This document shows positions 43,844-50,878 of a stretch of 64,000 bases of DNA, in pieces. Both the position numbers and the translations under genes were made by a program. Below the pieces are notes generated by a model. That model worked only from the letters and a program-made list of their open reading frames with translations. It was not told the origin of the DNA and searched no databases. The stretch spans positions 1 to 64,000 of the forward strand of contig NZ_FQZU01000014.1 in NCBI RefSeq assembly GCF_900142135.1. The letters run 5' to 3'. The stretch is from Desulfatibacillum alkenivorans DSM 16219 (GTDB lineage: Bacteria > Desulfobacterota > Desulfobacteria > Desulfobacterales > Desulfatibacillaceae). Positions within the stretch are counted from its first letter, which is position 1. Each line of letters opens with the position of its first letter.

Positions 43844-44782
43844 TTACCCTTCTAAATAATTGCATATAGATTTGTAAATATGTTGATTGGCAGAATCTAC
43901 GAGCCATGCCCACTCCCCGGTTGGATTAACCTCAATAAAGTAATATTTTTTTTTGTACAAAACCAAGTCGATAGCACCATATAGAAGATTTAAGCTTCGA
44001 ACCAATTTGATACATTTCTCTTTCACATCTACCGGGAGTCTGACCGGAACAAAAGAGACATCATCCTTTAATTTTCTCCAATCTCCATCAACCCCATCAT
44101 CGCCTTTCAATATTTTAACGGCATAAAGATCCTGACCGACAACCGTTACACGCAAATCTATTTTAGGGGATAAATCTTTCTGTATAACAACTGGGGCATG
44201 CGATAAATTTGAAACCGATAGTTCTGAATACGAGGTTTTGTTTGTGTAAACGAAGCCTTCTTGATCACCAAAACTAAAAATTGCTGTGTCCAGTGACTTT
44301 ATTATGTATTCGTCATTTATCGGCAGTTCCGAAGCGCTATTCAAAATAAATGTTTCGGGTAAGTCGAAATCAATTTGATCGGCAATTTTTAATTGTATCA
44401 GTTTATTTTCAGCATGAAAGGTCGAGGTTGGATTGTTTATCCAAACGGCATCCTCTATACACATTAAATTCCGGAACAATGCCATCCATTGAGATTTTTG
44501 TAATTGTTTTTCTGGGGTATTTGAACGGCTGAATGTTTCACGCAGATATGTAGGCGCTCTATAATAAACACCATTAATCTGATCCGTTTGTACATTGAAT
44601 AATTTACCTCCTTTACGAATCTTTATTCTCTTATTATTGAAATCCCAAAAAAAATCGTCAGAAGATAAAAGATCTCTATCAATTCTTAAATAGTTTTTTC
44701 CTCTCTTTTCAAGTTCAATAGCGATATAATCTGTAGTAAAATCATAAGAATCTGACAACAAAATGAACTCTACTTTATTCAC
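43844..44782 (-). CDS. ATP-grasp ligase of the MvdC/MvdD (graspetide) type
   Basis: The 312-aa protein is an ATP-grasp enzyme: VEFILLSDSYDFTTDYIA and INGVYYRAP in the N-terminal domain, the lid and ATP-binding region around VVIQKDLSPKIDLRVTVVG, and the terminal Mg-binding motif FIEVNPTGEWAWL, close to the EVNPxGxW of microviridin ligases. Such enzymes activate Asp/Glu side chains of a precursor peptide and link them to Thr/Ser/Lys as lactones or lactams. It begins with GTG inside the last codons of the small peptide gene (8-base overlap), the coupling expected for enzyme and substrate. Confidence 0.85.
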   Translation of the reverse strand: MNKVEFILLSDSYDFTTDYIAIELEKRGKNYLRIDRDLLSSDDFFWDFNNKRIKIRKGGKLFNVQTDQINGVYYRAPTYLRETFSRSNTPEKQLQKSQWMALFRNLMCIEDAVWINNPTSTFHAENKLIQLKIADQIDFDLPETFILNSASELPINDEYIIKSLDTAIFSFGDQEGFVYTNKTSYSELSVSNLSHAPVVIQKDLSPKIDLRVTVVGQDLYAVKILKGDDGVDGDWRKLKDDVSFVPVRLPVDVKEKCIKLVRSLNLLYGAIDLVLYKKKYYFIEVNPTGEWAWLVDSANQHIYKSICNYLEG

Positions 44783-44981
44783 CTTTTCTGTCTTCCCCTG
44801 TCTCTATATCCTCTTTTTTGGTTTTGGGTTTGAAACCTGCATCTTCATGCATTAATGGGTTGCCGTTTACGATATTAATCCAGTAGCCTTTAACGCCATC
44901 GTATTTGTAACCTGTGAAAAGTTTATCATTTTGTTTCGGAATATCGTACTTAAAAGCCTTCTCTAAAAGGATATGATTCAT
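44775..44981 (-). CDS. Candidate graspetide precursor peptide (68 aa)
   Basis: The ATG at 44981 follows GGAG by six bases; the ATG at 44993 overlaps this ribosome site and is less likely. The first ~45 residues would be the leader. The C-terminal part is crowded with possible donors and acceptors (KPKTKKEDIETGEDRKGE: four acidic side chains plus the terminal Glu, and several Lys/Thr), which is what an ATP-grasp macrocyclase needs. The PFFARFLE-type leader motif of microviridins is absent, so this would be a different subgroup. Position and coupling to the ligase gene support the role; it is not proven. Confidence 0.6.
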   Translation of the reverse strand: MNHILLEKAFKYDIPKQNDKLFTGYKYDGVKGYWINIVNGNPLMHEDAGFKPKTKKEDIETGEDRKGE

Positions 44982-45380
44982 TTTTATCTCCATTGCTAAG
45001 TCCTAACAATAGTTATTGACCTGCGTAAGATGCCGGGCCGTCCGTTTCTGTCCGTATAAAACACCCGCAGACACTCTGCAAGAGATGACTTAACCTTTTG
45101 TTACTCATGCCATTTCCTTTGGTCGCCCCCTTTTAGCTCGGCATGTTATGTTAATTAGCATATCATATCTCTCAAAGTCCATCCACAGGACTCCGTGCGC
45201 CTGAAGGCCCGCGAAAAAAATTCTTCAATCCCACATCTTGTGGCCCGTCAAAACGGCACAATTCATTGAGTTTATGCCACTTTTGATAACAGCGTCTCCT
45301 CCACAGACCAATGAAAGCGTTGAGTATTCGTGTCTACCATATTCCGTGCGATAAGACAAATCAGGCGTCAAAAATCGTCT
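44982..45380. other. Gap of 400 bases upstream of the graspetide-like cluster
   Basis: No gene recognised. CAATAACTATTG at 45007-45018 is a short palindrome 26 bases before the peptide start and could be an operator. A possible minus-strand promoter is TTGCAG with TTATAC about 16 bases later (roughly 45080-45053), weakly supported. Confidence 0.4.
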
Positions 45381-45698
45381 TCACTGACTGATGCCCTCCA
45401 CTTCCCGCGCTGGCCTCACCCGCCAGGCGTCTTCCGTCTCGCAGTCCACTTCAAGCCAGCCTACCTTGACTGCCTTGAGTTCGGAAAAGGAAACATAGCC
45501 CCACTCCGCGTTATAGTAATCCCCGTTCAAGACCGCGTACCCGAAGAACAGGTCGTCACCGTCGTATTCGGCGATGTACCAATGGCAGCCGCACATGAAA
45601 AAATGCAGATGGATGAGTTTGTCCTCCACGGGGATGCTCTCGGTGTCGTACAGGCGGGGTATCCGATCCAATCTCTTTTTGCTCGGGGTGTTCCACAT
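45381..45698 (-). CDS. DUF2958 domain protein
   Basis: The 105-aa protein matches DUF2958: IPRLYDTESIPVEDKLIHLH, then WYIAEYDGDDLFFGYAVLNG and EWGYVSFSELKAV. This small family is common on conjugative and integrative elements and plasmids; its function is unknown. Start at 45698 chosen on GGAGG six bases upstream. It lies downstream of a recombinase gene on the same strand, with a 90-base gap. Confidence 0.75.
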   Translation of the reverse strand: MWNTPSKKRLDRIPRLYDTESIPVEDKLIHLHFFMCGCHWYIAEYDGDDLFFGYAVLNGDYYNAEWGYVSFSELKAVKVGWLEVDCETEDAWRVRPAREVEGISQ

Positions 45699-45790
45699 GA
45701 TGCGCCTCCTTGTTGATGATGGTTTCCACAAAGCACGAAGCCGGTCCCGCTTCGCGGGACCGGCTCCTCAATATCCAGTATCTCCGTCAA

Positions 45791-46408
45791 TCATTCGATC
45801 ATGGCGTTGGCCAGGTCCTGATTCTGTTCAGGCAACACGTCGGCATACAGGGCGGTCATGTTAAGGGACGCATGGCCAAGTTGCTTTTGAACGAACCGGA
45901 GATTGTTCGTCTTGGCCAAAAGGATGGTGGCGTATGTGTGCCGGGCCGCATGGATCGAATAACGCCTCGACAACCCTGCGGTCTCCACGGCTTTGCGAAA
46001 GGATAGGTGCAGGGCTGTCTCGGTGAAATGACCAGACCTGCCCATGAAGAGGGGTGCTTCTACATCAACGGGTTCCTGCCAAGCCCTGGCCTTGTGCGCG
46101 ATGTATTCCTTGAGGTGTCGGACGATCTCTCGATCCAGGTACACGTCGCGGCGCTTCCCACCCTTGCCGCTCCGCACCACAAGGTATGTCTCCCGGCCAG
46201 CCAGGTGCAGATCGCTGATGGTCAGGGCGGCAAGCTCGCTCACCCTCAGGCCGGAATGCAGGGCCAGGTGGACCAGCATGTACCGGGTTACCCAGGTCTT
46301 CCGTCCCTTGACTTGGTCAATGATGGTCTGGTCCTCACATACCTTGAGCAACTGGCGAACCTCCTCGCTGGACATGAATTTATCGCGGCTGATCTGGTAT
46401 CGTTTCAT
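45791..46408 (-). CDS. Tyrosine recombinase lacking the N-terminal DNA-binding domain
   Basis: The 205-aa protein consists only of a catalytic domain: Arg in HSGLRVSELAAL, Lys in VRSGKGGKRRDV, His/Arg in HAARHTYATILL, a second His in QLGHASLNMT and nucleophile Tyr in TALYADV. All catalytic residues are present although the usual ~100-residue core-binding domain is missing. Start ATG at 46408 has AGGAG eight bases before. It could be a resolvase-like recombinase of the island or a shortened integrase. Confidence 0.85.
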   Translation of the reverse strand: MKRYQISRDKFMSSEEVRQLLKVCEDQTIIDQVKGRKTWVTRYMLVHLALHSGLRVSELAALTISDLHLAGRETYLVVRSGKGGKRRDVYLDREIVRHLKEYIAHKARAWQEPVDVEAPLFMGRSGHFTETALHLSFRKAVETAGLSRRYSIHAARHTYATILLAKTNNLRFVQKQLGHASLNMTALYADVLPEQNQDLANAMIE

Positions 46409-46559
46409 AGGAAACACTCCTCTTGTGCCCGGATGGTTGAAAACACCGGATGAAAACGGATGCGTATTTTTAGGATTGCATACCGGATTGTTATGAAAAC
46501 ATGGTTGATGAGAGTGGAATCGTTAAGAAATCTGGAGAAATCTTAAAAACAGGATGGCC

Positions 46560-46916
46560 TTAATCCTCACCCCGAATCCATTCAAAATGCACGGCCCCTA
46601 TCCACCCATCCCGGTCCCGTAATTTATAGGTGGCCCCGTTGAACAGTTCCGATTCGTACATCTGCCCCAGGACCAGGCCGTTTCCATGCGTTGCCTCGCC
46701 CGTGGGGAACTCGCAACAAACGTCCCCGCATCCCACGTATCGCAATCTCCGAACGCATGGCTGGGGAGAAAAAAGTCCCTCCATGAAATCCGGTGCAACC
46801 TGGTGGATAATGCGCTTGATGGTCCGAGCCTTGATCGTCGGGCAGTCATCGAGCGCCCGGCGCAGGATCAGGTGGAACCTTTCTTCTTTCTCGAAACCCT
46901 CCCAATGGTCACGCAT
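46560..46916 (-). CDS. Hypothetical protein, last gene of the MoxR/VWA operon
   Basis: The 118-aa protein has a helical N-terminal half (KEERFHLILRRALDDCPTIK) and a second half with three Cys (CVRRLRYVGCGDVCCEF) and several Trp. The Cys set could bind metal. Start ATG at 46916 with GGAGAA upstream, three bases after the previous stop, so it is in the same operon. No family recognised. Confidence 0.6.
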   Translation of the reverse strand: MRDHWEGFEKEERFHLILRRALDDCPTIKARTIKRIIHQVAPDFMEGLFSPQPCVRRLRYVGCGDVCCEFPTGEATHGNGLVLGQMYESELFNGATYKLRDRDGWIGAVHFEWIRGED

Positions 46917-46919
46917 TCG

Positions 46920-47564
46920 TCATTCTCCTAAATTTCCGATGAGCAGTCCTGCATATTCCCCAATCTCCCCGTCATCCACACTCGGCAATCCGATGGACTC
47001 CATCATGGACAAGGCCAGGTGGTTTCGTGCCTTCTGCCCAAGACCCAGCCCGACATAGAACATGAGAGCCGGGCGGACTCGCGGGTCATAGGGAACGAAG
47101 GCTTTCATTCCCTCCTCCCGGACCAAGTGCCGGGCCGCAATTCTTTGCGTCCACAGGTCCCACCCAAGAAAATCTGGCATGGTCACGGGGTTGGTGACGA
47201 CCTCTCGCAGAAAGTCGGCGTCCTTTATTCTGACTGCATCAAGCACAAAGGTCATGGCCTCCGGTACGCTGGGCTTTTTCGCCATGACCTTCTTCACCAG
47301 GGCATGGCCGACCCAAGCAGAGGGCTTCCCACAGGCATGTTCCATCATGACCCGGCATTGCACAGTGGCCAGCAGTTCCGGGTCTTCGAGCATGTCCGGG
47401 GCCTGGGGTTCGACGACTTCCAGGACAACGTGTGGTTCCCTTGCCTCCTGAATGATCATGGCGACCTCGAAAAGGCTCACATCGTCAGGTAAAATGTAGC
47501 AACCACCGTTGGCCTCCACCTCGGCCACGATGAGGGATAGTCTTTCCATGCAGAACCCGCACAT
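46920..47564 (-). CDS. Hypothetical protein in the MoxR/VWA operon
   Basis: The 214-aa protein begins MCGFCMERLSL, a CxxC that may hold metal, and is otherwise a helical soluble protein. It starts three bases after the preceding gene's stop. I see no family motif; the length, mostly helical nature and strict operon position are the only clues. Confidence 0.6.
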   Translation of the reverse strand: MCGFCMERLSLIVAEVEANGGCYILPDDVSLFEVAMIIQEAREPHVVLEVVEPQAPDMLEDPELLATVQCRVMMEHACGKPSAWVGHALVKKVMAKKPSVPEAMTFVLDAVRIKDADFLREVVTNPVTMPDFLGWDLWTQRIAARHLVREEGMKAFVPYDPRVRPALMFYVGLGLGQKARNHLALSMMESIGLPSVDDGEIGEYAGLLIGNLGE

Positions 47565-47567
47565 TTT

Positions 47568-48356
47568 TTAATCCTTTTCCAAAATGGGCTTCACGTATTC
47601 GATGAACGCTTCTCTGTACCGGGTGACGGGCTCATCACCGGGCAGGAACCGGCCGGACCCGATATACCACAGCACCTTGTCCACCACAGCAGGCGGTTCA
47701 CCCACCAACCGGCCCATGCGCGCCAGGATTTTGAAGGATTGAAAGGTGTCCCACTCCCTGACGATCCCGCATTCAACGAAGATGGTCATCACATGGACAT
47801 CAGGCTTGGCATAGTTGGTGTAGCCGCACTCCCTCAGCCAGTCGGTGGCCAGGGGAAAGCCCATGGCGAACACCTGACGGTCCAAGGTCAGAGGGAGCCC
47901 GGCCAGCGCGATGGGGTGGTGTGCAAATCCGGCGACGAATTTTTCGAACTTCTTAAATGTTTCGAATCTGGACAGAAACACCGCCCCGGATAAGAGCCCC
48001 TTCACGTATTGCACCCAATAAGAGCCTTCCCTGCTGGCATCCATCGGCCCCGGCGGGGTGTACCCTTCCCGGATGGCGGTAAAGAGCCGACGCCAGTCAC
48101 CCCCGTAATTGCCGGCGGAGCGCACAGGATCAAACCCAAACAGAAACGGTTCGAGGTCGTCCACGTCGCCGATGGTGGCGGGCATGCCCCGCTTGTTGCA
48201 CAGGGACCGCGCGAACCGCCAATACACCTCCTGCATGTCGGTCACCTTGGAGTACCGGGTGAAGGCCAGCAGTTCCTCGACATCCCGGCCCGCAACGGTT
48301 TCCAAAAAGTCCTTCGCCTCGTTAAAAAGAATGATGAGCTTTTTATCCGATACCAT
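47568..48356 (-). CDS. Unknown protein, possible HhH-DNA-glycosylase-like fold (copy B)
   Basis: The 262-aa protein contains LPLTLDRQVFAMGFPLATDW then YAKPDVHVMTIF and KVLWYIGSGRF. The order helix, G-F-x-x-A, then KPDVH resembles the region around the catalytic Asp of helix-hairpin-helix DNA glycosylases, but this is a weak, by-eye resemblance. It clearly resembles the product of 50147-50878 in the same operon, where LPLVLEKEIPGIGFAGACRF is the matching segment. Starts six bases after the preceding stop. Confidence 0.6.
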   Translation of the reverse strand: MVSDKKLIILFNEAKDFLETVAGRDVEELLAFTRYSKVTDMQEVYWRFARSLCNKRGMPATIGDVDDLEPFLFGFDPVRSAGNYGGDWRRLFTAIREGYTPPGPMDASREGSYWVQYVKGLLSGAVFLSRFETFKKFEKFVAGFAHHPIALAGLPLTLDRQVFAMGFPLATDWLRECGYTNYAKPDVHVMTIFVECGIVREWDTFQSFKILARMGRLVGEPPAVVDKVLWYIGSGRFLPGDEPVTRYREAFIEYVKPILEKD

Positions 48357-48362
48357 GCGCCG

Positions 48363-49208
48363 CTATTGCTCCCTGATCCAGGCCAAAACGTCGTTTACGA
48401 GATTGAAGGGGATGGTGTCCAGGCTGTCGAACTCCTCCTCCCAGTCTTCAAAAAAATCCTTTGCGGGTATGCCTTTGCGTCCCAGTTGACTTCGGATATA
48501 GTTGATTTGTTTCTCGGTGGCGCACCGCACGGATTCATCACGGTGTGCATACTCAGCACCGTTTTGGGCAGCAGGGGCCGGGTTGCGGGCCGCCTGCTGT
48601 GGCGCTGGTTTCTGCGCCGGTTCATAGGCCGAACCATTCCCGCTCGCGTTCCCGTCGTCGAGATAGGCCAGGTCCTCCACGTCCTGGGTGAAGATGTCCG
48701 ACGCCCCGGTGCCAAGGAGAACCGCCGCCACGAAGGCGCGTTTTTCGGCCATTTTTTCGAGGGTGTTGGCCAGGTCGTAGGGGTTCATGGTCCGGTATTT
48801 GGTCTCGAAATTGTTGCACACCCCGCCCACATTCCGGACCCATGCCTCGCCGGTGGGAATGTGAACGAGGGAGCAGGATGCCCGGTATTCGATGAATCCC
48901 CTCGTGGTGCCCGTGACCTCACGGCGGGATTGGTAATCCTTCTTGGTCCACTCCACCATCCGGCCAGGATCGTCACGGGCCACGATCTCGAATTGCGGCT
49001 CCAATCGAAATGCCTGACACAATTTCTCCGCACCCGGTTTCCAGAGGGAGGGTTTCCTGCAACCGGGTATCACGCCGAAGTGGATCCCCTCCCGCATGAC
49101 CCGGTCCTTGAGGTCCAGAATGTTGCGGGCCTGTCGAACAATCTCCTCGGCGGTCCATTCGTGTTGAACCGTTTGTCCATCAACCGGTTGCTTTAGCGGT
49201 ATCGCCAT
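48363..49208 (-). CDS. Mobile-element protein of the KPGAEKLC family, likely DNA-recombination partner
   Basis: The 281-aa protein has the diagnostic stretch REGIHFGVIPGCRKPSLWKP followed by GAEKLCQAFRLEP, then a central part ending KMAEKRAFVAAVLLGTGASDIFTQD. This family is widespread on phages and integrative elements, usually beside a PD-(D/E)XK nuclease, as here. A role as single-strand annealing or DNA-binding partner of the nuclease is inference. A Pro/Ala/Gln linker (residues ~195-225) leads to a small C-terminal helical domain (TEKQINYIRSQLGRKGIP). It overlaps the nuclease gene by 29 bases. Confidence 0.75.
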   Translation of the reverse strand: MAIPLKQPVDGQTVQHEWTAEEIVRQARNILDLKDRVMREGIHFGVIPGCRKPSLWKPGAEKLCQAFRLEPQFEIVARDDPGRMVEWTKKDYQSRREVTGTTRGFIEYRASCSLVHIPTGEAWVRNVGGVCNNFETKYRTMNPYDLANTLEKMAEKRAFVAAVLLGTGASDIFTQDVEDLAYLDDGNASGNGSAYEPAQKPAPQQAARNPAPAAQNGAEYAHRDESVRCATEKQINYIRSQLGRKGIPAKDFFEDWEEEFDSLDTIPFNLVNDVLAWIREQ

Positions 49209-50007
49209 TTTTCTTCCCTTTCTTTTTCAGGGGAACCACACGGCGGGCGGCCATGAGTTCTTTCTTGAGTTCCCGGTAGCAGATGTCCGAGACACCGCAG
49301 TATTCGTCACAGGCCCAGGTGCGGGCGTAGGGCGGCATGGTTTCGGATTCCAGGGCCTCGAACAGAGGGACCAGGTTTTCCTCCATGTAACGATCCACCG
49401 TCATGTACGTCTTCTTGGTTGAAGATTCAGCCCAGACCTCCACGGGGCAAATGCGCGTCTCCTCCATGGACATGTACACGACCTCCAATTCCTCGATGTC
49501 ATGCGGGACCAGCCACGCATAGAGGTTCACCTGCACCCGGTGGTTGTCGTAGGCCAGGATGCGGCGGTCTTTGTTCAGGTAGGAGGGGATGGAGACCGTG
49601 GTCTTGTAATCCTTCAAGACTTTTTGGATCGGAACGATGAGGTCCGGCGTGCCCTCAACCAGGATGCCATCCCACTCCTTTTCAAACCTGGTCTCGATGA
49701 CCGCGTCTTCATGCAGGGCGGCTTCCTCCATGACCTTGTGGGCGATCTGTCCCCGGAACGCCCAATACATGCCACTCGGATAAACATAGGTGTCGTAATG
49801 CTGTTGAATGAACGCGGCCCGGTGGCAACCGGAGATCATGGTCACCGAGATGCCGACCTTGTTTTTGATGTTGTCGATCATCCCGGCGATGACAGCCTCG
49901 TCGAACAGGCAATCCAATTTGCGATTCAATCGGGACCGGGCGCATTCGAGGCATTCCGCAAACGGGATTTGTTCATCGGTCTTTTCGCAGAAGAACCCTT
50001 TCACCAT
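49180..50007 (-). CDS. Cas4/RecB-like PD-(D/E)XK nuclease with Fe-S cysteines
   Basis: The 275-aa protein has the full RecB-nuclease set: His90 (RGQIAHKVMEEA), Asp122 (EGTPDLIV), Asp133-x-Lys135 (LKDYKTT) and Gln159-x3-Tyr163 (QVNLY). Cys61 and Cys233, Cys237, Cys243 match the one-plus-three cysteine pattern that holds a 4Fe-4S cluster in Cas4 and AddB. An extra N-terminal CxxC (Cys19, Cys22) with Cys7 and Cys33 could hold zinc. It is not near any CRISPR array. It would resect DNA ends, with the overlapping downstream gene as partner. ATG at 50007 with AAAGGAG. Confidence 0.88.
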   Translation of the reverse strand: MVKGFFCEKTDEQIPFAECLECARSRLNRKLDCLFDEAVIAGMIDNIKNKVGISVTMISGCHRAAFIQQHYDTYVYPSGMYWAFRGQIAHKVMEEAALHEDAVIETRFEKEWDGILVEGTPDLIVPIQKVLKDYKTTVSIPSYLNKDRRILAYDNHRVQVNLYAWLVPHDIEELEVVYMSMEETRICPVEVWAESSTKKTYMTVDRYMEENLVPLFEALESETMPPYARTWACDEYCGVSDICYRELKKELMAARRVVPLKKKGKKNGDTAKATG

Positions 50008-50055
50008 TGGCTTTCACTCCTTTCTGTTGTTGCGACGATCCCCGGAAACACTCCA

Positions 50056-50101
50056 CCGGCATGTGGCGAACTCGCCGCTTGCTTCAAAAGCGGCATGCCG
50101 G
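50056..50101 (-). other. Compact three-hairpin element in the nuclease leader
   Basis: CCGGCATG (50056-50063) pairs with CATGCCGG (50094-50101). Inside, GGCG-AACT-CGCC (50065-50076) and GCTT/AAGC (50077-50091) give two further hairpins, a cloverleaf-like three-way junction in 46 bases. It lies in the transcribed leader of the Cas4-like gene, about 50 bases before its ATG. Confidence 0.5.
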
Positions 50102-50120
50102 ATTTGATTGGGATCGTCGG

Positions 50121-50143
50121 AAAAACGACACAATGTCGTTTTT
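50121..50143 (-). terminator. Terminator or attenuator inside the operon
   Basis: AAAAACGACA (50121-50130) and TGTCGTTTTT (50134-50143) form a perfect 10-bp stem with a CAA loop; on the minus strand it ends in a T run, three bases after the stop of the upstream gene. Partial read-through would set the ratio between the ATPase half and the nuclease half of the operon. The same 13-mer AAAAACGACACAA occurs at 54058-54070. Confidence 0.55.
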
Positions 50144-50146
50144 TGG

Positions 50147-50878
50147 TCAGGTATTGGCCGCCAGCTTTTCCAGGTAGAAGGTTTGGAGATTGTTGGCCAC
50201 CAGGGCGGACAGGATTGTGTGTGTTGAATGGGGGTGGATGCTCCCTTGGTCCGCCATTTCCAAAACGGCGAAGAAGGAATCGTACAGCCCCCTGGTTTCG
50301 GTGAGTCCTGTGTCGAACAGGACCGCTCGCACCTTGGGCTCCACAAGGAAGAACACGGGGTGACCAGCCAGGTTCAGGAACCGACACGCACCCGCGAATC
50401 CGATCCCCGGTATTTCCTTCTCCAGGACCAGGGGCAGGGACGAGGCAATCATGCAGTCCTTGCGGGCGTAGAACTCCTCCACGAACCGATGGAATCCCGA
50501 TGCCGTGTTGCAGGCCATCAAAGTCCGGGCCCCCTCCACCACGCCGTGGACGAAAGGTTCCATGTCTTCCGTCGGCCAGTCGGGCGCCATCTTCGAAAGA
50601 CGCCTTTCCAACCGGCCGGGTTTTTCATGGAAGGCCGCCACCTTTTTGGGGTTGAAATCGAACAAGGGTTTGGTCAGAATTTCGATGTCGGACACATTTT
50701 CCCGCACCGCCTTGGCCTCGGCGAGGATGCCCACCACCAGCTGGAACAATCCCGGCATGGACCGCACCTTCTTCACCTTGGGCACCCGGGTCATGTCCTT
50801 GAATGCCGCGTCATCCACATGATGCCGAACCAAATCCATGGCCTCGTTCAGGGCGGTTGCGTAATCCGGATTCATCAT
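50147..50878 (-). CDS. Unknown protein similar to 47568-48356 (copy A)
   Basis: The 243-aa protein shares with the product of 47568-48356 the segment LPLVLEKEIPGIGFAGACRF and the spacing of the flanking helices, so the two are paralogues. The fold is probably all-helical; a distant helix-hairpin-helix glycosylase relation is possible, but the KPDVH motif of the other copy is replaced by VEPKVRAV, so this copy may be inactive. Start ATG at 50878 (ATGATG) overlaps the VWA stop and has GGAGG seven bases upstream. It is the last gene before the internal terminator. Confidence 0.6.
   Translation of the reverse strand: MMNPDYATALNEAMDLVRHHVDDAAFKDMTRVPKVKKVRSMPGLFQLVVGILAEAKAVRENVSDIEILTKPLFDFNPKKVAAFHEKPGRLERRLSKMAPDWPTEDMEPFVHGVVEGARTLMACNTASGFHRFVEEFYARKDCMIASSLPLVLEKEIPGIGFAGACRFLNLAGHPVFFLVEPKVRAVLFDTGLTETRGLYDSFFAVLEMADQGSIHPHSTHTILSALVANNLQTFYLEKLAANT

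Noticed and set aside
49180-50007. Cas4 of a CRISPR-Cas system
   Set aside because: No repeat-spacer array, cas1 or cas2 is visible; the partner gene is of the mobile-element recombination type.
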